9,816 nucleotides of DNA from positions 1 to 9,816 of the forward strand of contig JAFXEA010000026.1 in NCBI GenBank assembly GCA_017521065.1. Direction: 5' to 3'. The first letter of the stretch is position 1. Every line of letters begins with the position of its first letter. The translations under genes and the position numbers were made by a program. The notes below the pieces were generated by a model. It was not told the origin of the DNA and made no database searches. It was given only the letters and a program-made list of their open reading frames with translations. Origin of the DNA: Kiritimatiellia bacterium (GTDB taxonomy: Bacteria; Verrucomicrobiota; Kiritimatiellia; RFP12; UBA1067). Positions 6,053 to 9,816 of the stretch are shown here, one piece after another.

Positions 6053-6937
6053 CTACCTTTTGCGAGCGCGGCGCTGGAACAGTGCTCTTACGGCGTTGAT
6101 GTAGGGCTTGTCGGTGGAAAGCTCAACATGGTCTATGCCGCTCCTGTTGAAGAACCGGAGCAATGCAGCCTCTTCCTCCGATGCCTTCTCCGCAAACGCG
6201 GTACGGACACTTCTGTCTGACGTATCGACAAGCACAAGCTCGCCAGTCTCGGGATCCTCAAGCTCTGCAAGACCTGCATCAGGAAGTTGGCGTTCTGCAG
6301 GATCGCTGACCGAAACGCACACAACGTCATGCCGCCGTGCAACGACGCGCAACAGCTTTTCGTATCCCGCATCCTGGAAGTCCGAAACGAGAAAGACCAC
6401 GCATTTGCGCTTCTGGACACCGTTCAGGAACCGTATCGCACCGGCAAGATCCGTCCCGCCGACTGCTTCATCCTCGGCGGCAAGCACTTCACGCACAATG
6501 CGCATCACAGGCTGACGCCCCTTGCGTGGCGGAATGTACTTCACAATCTTGTCGGAGAAAAGGATAAGACCGATCTTGTCCTGGTTCTTTATAGCAGTGA
6601 GCGCAAGGAGCGCGGTCACTTCAGCGGCAAGCTCCGCCTTGGAGCGCGAAACGCTGCCGTAGGTCTGGGAGCCAGAAATATCCACAAGGAAAAGAACGGT
6701 AAGCTCGCGCTCTTCGCTGAACCGCTTGATGAACGGCTGACCGGTACGCGCCGTCACGTTCCAGTCGATTGTGCGTACGTCGTCACCGGGCACATACGGA
6801 CGCACCTCGTCAAACTCAACACCCTGTCCCTTGAACGTGGAATGGTAGTCGCCGCTAAGCTGATCGTCTATGAGACGGTTCGTGAGGATCCGAATCTTCC
6901 CCACCTTCGCCATCAGCTCTTTTACGTCAATCGCCAT
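6053..6937 (-). CDS. DUF58 family protein with VWA-like MIDAS motif
   Basis: This is a 294-residue protein. The DUF58 signature is clear: DYHSTFKGQGVEFDEVRPY (30-48), GDDVRTIDWNVTARTGQPF (51-69) and IKRFSEERE (70-78). It is followed by a von Willebrand A-like fold with a metal-ion site: DISGS (86-90), GGTD (160-163) and SDF (185-187). Length is normal for the short soluble DUF58 type, and no membrane segment is seen. DUF58 proteins usually sit next to a MoxR AAA+ ATPase and help assemble or activate metal-containing or envelope complexes. Here no MoxR is in the window. The gene ends the proS operon, 14 bases after aroQ, with a GGAG ribosome site. Its exact partner is unknown. Confidence 0.93.
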   Translation of the reverse strand: MAIDVKELMAKVGKIRILTNRLIDDQLSGDYHSTFKGQGVEFDEVRPYVPGDDVRTIDWNVTARTGQPFIKRFSEERELTVLFLVDISGSQTYGSVSRSKAELAAEVTALLALTAIKNQDKIGLILFSDKIVKYIPPRKGRQPVMRIVREVLAAEDEAVGGTDLAGAIRFLNGVQKRKCVVFLVSDFQDAGYEKLLRVVARRHDVVCVSVSDPAERQLPDAGLAELEDPETGELVLVDTSDRSVRTAFAEKASEEEAALLRFFNRSGIDHVELSTDKPYINAVRALFQRRARKR

Positions 6938-6951
6938 TTCAGCTCCAGTAC

Positions 6952-7389
6952 CTATTTTGATGAAAGTGCTTCCGACAGGAACCTGATCGCACGGGCGTAC
7001 GAATCGAAACCGTATCCAGCGAACGTCGCAAGCGCGGCTGGCTTCACGTACGAGACATGGCGGAACGGCTCGCGCGTCTCAGGATCGGTAAGATGCACCT
7101 CGACTACAGGAAGCCCGACGGCCTTGAGCGCGTCATGTATCGCGACCGAAGTGTGCGTATATGCCGCCGCGTTCACCACCAATCCATCGAATACACCCAT
7201 CGCCGACTGAATGCGATCGACAAGCATCCCTTCATGGTTCGACTGGAACACCTCGACCTCAACACCTGCATCCTTCGCAGTCTCTTCAATGAACCGCACA
7301 AGATCCGCATAGCTGCGGCTTCCGTAGAGCGCAGGCTCGCGGATGCCGAGCATGTTCAGGTTTGGACCATTCAGGACAAGCAGCTTCAT
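6952..7389 (-). CDS. aroQ: 3-dehydroquinate dehydratase, type II
   Basis: This 145-residue enzyme catalyses the third step of the shikimate pathway, 3-dehydroquinate to 3-dehydroshikimate. It belongs to the small flavodoxin-like dodecameric class II. The N-terminal LNGPNLNMLGIREPALYG (6-23) carries Arg17 and the catalytic Tyr22. NAAAYTHTS (73-81) and EVHLTD (97-102, His99 as general acid) plus REPFRHVS (106-113) complete the active site. An open frame extends 26 codons upstream into the zinc-ribbon gene, but the ATG at 7389 has an AGAGG site (7400-7396) and matches the universal MKxLVLNGPN start. It lies 10 bases after the zinc-ribbon gene and 14 before the DUF58 gene. Confidence 0.96.
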   Translation of the reverse strand: MKLLVLNGPNLNMLGIREPALYGSRSYADLVRFIEETAKDAGVEVEVFQSNHEGMLVDRIQSAMGVFDGLVVNAAAYTHTSVAIHDALKAVGLPVVEVHLTDPETREPFRHVSYVKPAALATFAGYGFDSYARAIRFLSEALSSK

Positions 7390-7399
7390 AATTCGCCTC

Positions 7400-7645
7400 T
7401 CAGTATATCTTCTCGTACTCGCCCTTCTGGACGCGCTTGAGAGCATGGAATCCGGCGCGTTTGGCACGGTAGTTGAGGTCCGTCTTGGAATGGCCGAGAG
7501 CGGGAGCCTGAATCACGCGGATGATCGGAGCACCGCAGTCCGGACACTCCGAGAGTTTCGCGTCCTTTATGGACTGCGAAATCTCGAACCCGTCGCGGCA
7601 ACGCCCGCAACCGCCTTCCTTCGCCTCGTAAACGTACAGCGGCAT
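7400..7645 (-). CDS. FmdB-type zinc ribbon protein
   Basis: This is an 81-residue small protein. MPLYVYEA at the start, a CGRC knuckle (13-16) and a CPDC knuckle (34-37) followed by IIRVIQAPALG match the FmdB/CxxC_CxxC_SSSS zinc-ribbon family, named after a putative formamidase regulator but of unproven function. The tail after residue 50 (KTDLNYRAKRAGFHALKRV) is basic and could bind nucleic acid (inference). The ATG is only 2 bases after the proS stop and has no ribosome site of its own, so it is probably translated by re-initiation after proS. Confidence 0.85.
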   Translation of the reverse strand: MPLYVYEAKEGGCGRCRDGFEISQSIKDAKLSECPDCGAPIIRVIQAPALGHSKTDLNYRAKRAGFHALKRVQKGEYEKIY

Positions 7646-7647
7646 AA

Positions 7648-9363
7648 TCAGGCAAGCGCGTCCGCGATTGCGGACAGAGCATCCTCCGGAGCAACAATCT
7701 TCATCTGGGACTTGTCTTCGCTGCGGCGCTTGATCTCGATGCCGCCCTTGTCGAGTCCCTTGCGTCCGACGACGGCGCGCACGGTGAACCCGATGAGGTC
7801 CGCATCCTTGAACTTGACGCCGGGGCGCTCCGCGCGGTCGTCGACGATCACGTCCACGCCCATCGCCTCAAGTTTCGCCTCAAGCTCGTCTGCAACCTTC
7901 ACAACCTCGGCATCGTCCGGATCAAGAAGATCGATCACAACCTGGTACGGAGATATGGAGGCGGGCCAGATTATGCCGTCCTTGTCGTGGCTCTGTTCGA
8001 TGACCGCCTGAAGCGTACGCGTAACGCCAACGCCATAGCAGCCCATGATGCAGAGCTTGTCGTTCGCCTCTTCGTCCTTATAGACGGTATTGAACGCCTG
8101 AGTATACTTCGTGCCGAGCTTGAACACCTGCCCGACCTCGATGCCGCGCTTGAGCTCCATCGTCTTGCCGCACTTCGGGCATGCGTCGCCGGCGCCGCAC
8201 ACGATCAGGTCGGCGAAATCGGATTCGGCGATCTTGACGTCACGGGTGAAATCGACATCCTTGAGATGGTAGTCATCCTTGTTCGCACCAACGATGCGGC
8301 CCTTCGCGAACTTGAGCGAAATGTCCGCCACGATGCGAAGCGTTCCATCTGCAGGCTTGACCGGACCGACGGAACCTGCGTTCGCGCCAGCGGCCTCAAG
8401 AACCATGTCGAATCCGGCGAGCTCAACCTTCTGCGCACCGAGGAAACGCTTGAGCTTCACATCGTTCACATCACGGTCTCCGGGCACGCACACCATCACA
8501 GGTTTGCCGTCCACTGAATAGACGAGCGACTTCACGAACGCCGAGCCGGGCACTCCCATGAACGCCGAAACCTGCTCGATGGTCTTCGCGCCAGGGGTGT
8601 GGACTTCTGAAAATGCAGGGCAGTCAGGATCGGCGACCGGCTCGAACTTGCGCTCTGCGCGCTCGAGGTTCGCGGCATAGCCGCCCACGGGGCAGGACGC
8701 GATTCCGTCCTCGCCTGCGTCCGCAAGCGCATGGAACTCGTGCGTCATGCTGTCGCCCATATCTCCGCCATCGGCCTGCACGGGTGTCGCCTTCAGGCCG
8801 CAACGGGCGAAGATGCGCTCATACGCCTTGTACATCGTCCAGTAGCTCTTGTCCGCACCTTCGGCGTCGGTGTCGAAGCTGTATGCATCCTTCATGATGA
8901 ACTCCTTCGAGCGCATCAGACCGAAACGCGGACGCGTCTCGTCACGGAACTTCGTCTGGATCTGATAGACCGTGACAGGTAGCTGACGGTAGGAGGATAT
9001 CGCATTCGTCATGAGATCCGTCACCTCCTCCTCTGCGGTGGGTCCCATGGCCATCATACGCTCGGCGCGGTCCTTGAGGCGGAACATGTTCGCGCCCATC
9101 GTATCCCAGCGACCCGTCTTCTGCCAAAGCTCGGCAGGCTGCAGCGCGGGCATGAGAATCTCAAGCGCTCCAGCGGCGTCCATCTCCTCGCGCACGATGT
9201 TCTCGATCTTGCGGAGAGTGCGTATGCCGAGCGGCATAAACGTGAAAAGCCCGGACGCCGTCTTGCGGCAGATGCCGGCCCTTACGAGCAGTTTGTGCGA
9301 ATCGATCTCCGCATCCTGCGGATTCTCTCTCAATGTCTGGATGAATGTCTTGGTCCACTTCAT
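7648..9363 (-). CDS. proS: Prolyl-tRNA synthetase (bacterial type with editing domain)
   Basis: This is a 571-residue class II synthetase that charges tRNA-Pro in the cytoplasm. The N-terminus MKWTKTFIQTLRENP is family-typical. Motif 2 lies at TKFRDETRPRFGLMRSKEF (137-155) and motif 3 at GCYGVGVTRT (441-450). Between them is the insertion (about 225-405) that edits mischarged Ala-tRNA, with SAFVKSLVYSVDGKPV (274-289), PGDRDVNDVKLKR (294-306) and GSVGPVKP (330-337). The last 100 residues form the anticodon-binding domain (DDRAERPGVKFKDADLIG, 508-525). Length fits the bacterial ProRS norm. A TTG at 9378 is in frame, but the ATG at 9363 is preferred because a GGAG site lies 9 bases before it. 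It is the first gene of the operon with the zinc-ribbon, aroQ and DUF58 genes. Confidence 0.97.
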   Translation of the reverse strand: MKWTKTFIQTLRENPQDAEIDSHKLLVRAGICRKTASGLFTFMPLGIRTLRKIENIVREEMDAAGALEILMPALQPAELWQKTGRWDTMGANMFRLKDRAERMMAMGPTAEEEVTDLMTNAISSYRQLPVTVYQIQTKFRDETRPRFGLMRSKEFIMKDAYSFDTDAEGADKSYWTMYKAYERIFARCGLKATPVQADGGDMGDSMTHEFHALADAGEDGIASCPVGGYAANLERAERKFEPVADPDCPAFSEVHTPGAKTIEQVSAFMGVPGSAFVKSLVYSVDGKPVMVCVPGDRDVNDVKLKRFLGAQKVELAGFDMVLEAAGANAGSVGPVKPADGTLRIVADISLKFAKGRIVGANKDDYHLKDVDFTRDVKIAESDFADLIVCGAGDACPKCGKTMELKRGIEVGQVFKLGTKYTQAFNTVYKDEEANDKLCIMGCYGVGVTRTLQAVIEQSHDKDGIIWPASISPYQVVIDLLDPDDAEVVKVADELEAKLEAMGVDVIVDDRAERPGVKFKDADLIGFTVRAVVGRKGLDKGGIEIKRRSEDKSQMKIVAPEDALSAIADALA

Positions 9364-9372
9364 TTCATTTGA

Positions 9373-9376
9373 CTCC
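9373..9376 (-). promoter_or_regulatory. Shine-Dalgarno site that decides the proS start
   Basis: GGAG ends 9 bases before the ATG at 9363. It overlaps the upstream in-frame TTG (9378), which makes that TTG unlikely as a start. Confidence 0.6.
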
Positions 9377-9392
9377 AAAAAACTTTCTGGTG

Positions 9393-9401
9393 ATTATACC
9401 A
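9393..9401 (-). promoter_or_regulatory. Extended -10 promoter of the proS operon
   Basis: TGgTATAAT on the minus strand is a perfect extended -10. The -35 region is poor (TGAAAT at 17-bp spacing). Upstream, at 9441-9465, lie three runs of 5-7 A on the minus strand that could act as an UP-like or bent element, slightly farther out than usual. Transcription would start near 9386, about 22 bases before the proS ATG. Confidence 0.65.
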
Positions 9402-9493
9402 TATATCATAAATGAATTTCACACTCCATGAAATCAAAGTCTTTTTTTGGTTTTTTAGTTTTTGCCGTCCACTTCAACCACTCCGGCAACATA

Positions 9494-9816
9494 TCACCCC
9501 AAAAGCACCTCAGAACGCATGGACTGGCTCGCAACATGCCATGGCATTGTCTTGAACTTGCGCGACAGCATAGAAAGTCTGCTTCTTCTGCGCATCAGTT
9601 CTCCATCCCCTTCTAACGGCAGCTCCTTGAGCTGGCGGCATACCGCATCAAACCAAAAACGACAAAGAACCTTGCGCAGGTTGTCCGCCGGCTCAAGCTC
9701 AGAAAACGCCGCGCGGTTCTGCGAAAAGAAAATCTCCTCCAGTACCCACGCTTCATTCGACGGCAGCTCGTTTTTCAGATTCACAATGGCATCAGCCTCG
9801 CCGCGAGTCTCCCGTA
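9494..9816 (-). CDS. C-terminal end of an unidentified protein (5' end beyond window)
   Basis: The minus frame is open from the right edge to a TAG at 9494, giving 106 visible residues. The sequence is mostly helical and charged: NELPSNEAWVLEEIFFSQNR, then DNLRKVLCRFWFDAVCRQLK, then ELMRRRSRLSMLSRKFKTMP. It has no signal peptide or membrane segment in the visible part. The helical, Arg-rich end is compatible with a DnaG primase C-terminal domain, but no diagnostic motif is present and I do not assign it. A GTG at 9784 could start a 96-residue protein, but the frame stays open upstream of it without a ribosome site. The gap to the proS operon is about 90 bases, with its own promoter in between. 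Confidence 0.5.
   Translation of the reverse strand, partial: RETRGEADAIVNLKNELPSNEAWVLEEIFFSQNRAAFSELEPADNLRKVLCRFWFDAVCRQLKELPLEGDGELMRRRSRLSMLSRKFKTMPWHVASQSMRSEVLLG

Noticed and set aside
6287..7210. 307-codon plus-strand open frame across the DUF58 and aroQ genes
   Set aside because: It lies opposite two strongly supported genes, has no domain I recognise, and is a product of their codon bias.
7343..8011. 222-codon plus-strand open frame opposite proS, the zinc-ribbon gene and aroQ
   Set aside because: Low-complexity Ser/Ala/Thr-rich shadow of minus-strand genes.
9462..9489. Terminator for the gene entering from the right edge
   Set aside because: The TTGCCG/CGGCAA stem is only 6 bp with a 16-base loop, and on the minus strand it is followed by A-runs and not T-runs.

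Overview
The window looks like bacterial chromosome. Housekeeping genes fill the right half and an accessory DNA-modification locus fills the left. Genes are tightly packed, starts are mostly ATG, and some genes have good Shine-Dalgarno sites while others have none. The phage-like ORF6N/PLD-type remnant, the PtsN-like EIIA with an extra N-terminal helix-turn-helix, and the lyase-like fragment would fit an anaerobic, gut-type member of the PVC group (for example Kiritimatiellota). That placement is an impression from gene content, not a computed result.

Left region (1-3979, minus strand). A sigma70-like promoter (-35 TTGATA, 17-nt spacer, -10 TATTAT) drives two coupled genes. The first (3925-2183) is a 580-residue fusion. 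Its N-terminal two thirds is an N6-adenine methylase fold whose catalytic NPPF motif has become IPPF. Its C-terminal third is a single Type I specificity (HsdS-like) target-recognition domain. One base later starts a canonical long HsdM (2181 to beyond the left edge) with intact CGSGS and NPPF motifs. The likely product is an asymmetric Type I-like methyltransferase: one active M subunit plus one inactive M partner that carries the recognition domain. Any restriction subunit or further genes would lie off the left edge. hsdM also carries an in-frame tandem 21-bp repeat.

Middle region (3926-4577). This 650-bp gap holds the hsd promoter, a 45-codon open stretch without a start, a structured segment ending in a plus-strand intrinsic terminator that no visible gene uses, and the decayed 3' end of an ORF6N/PLD-like gene interrupted by UGA.

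Plus-strand pair (4578-5782). A dCMP deaminase, probably made from a leaderless message, is followed 11 bases later by a PtsN-like EIIA protein with an N-terminal helix-turn-helix. A 62-codon minus-strand fragment (5971-5783), possibly from a helical polysaccharide-degrading enzyme, lies between this pair and the next operon.

Right region (9401-6053, minus strand). An extended -10 promoter drives a compact operon: proS (prolyl-tRNA synthetase), an FmdB-type zinc ribbon protein, aroQ (type II 3-dehydroquinase) and a DUF58 protein with a von Willebrand-like MIDAS motif. Spacings of 2, 10 and 14 bases imply one transcript. The end of an unidentified protein enters from the right edge (9816-9494, minus).
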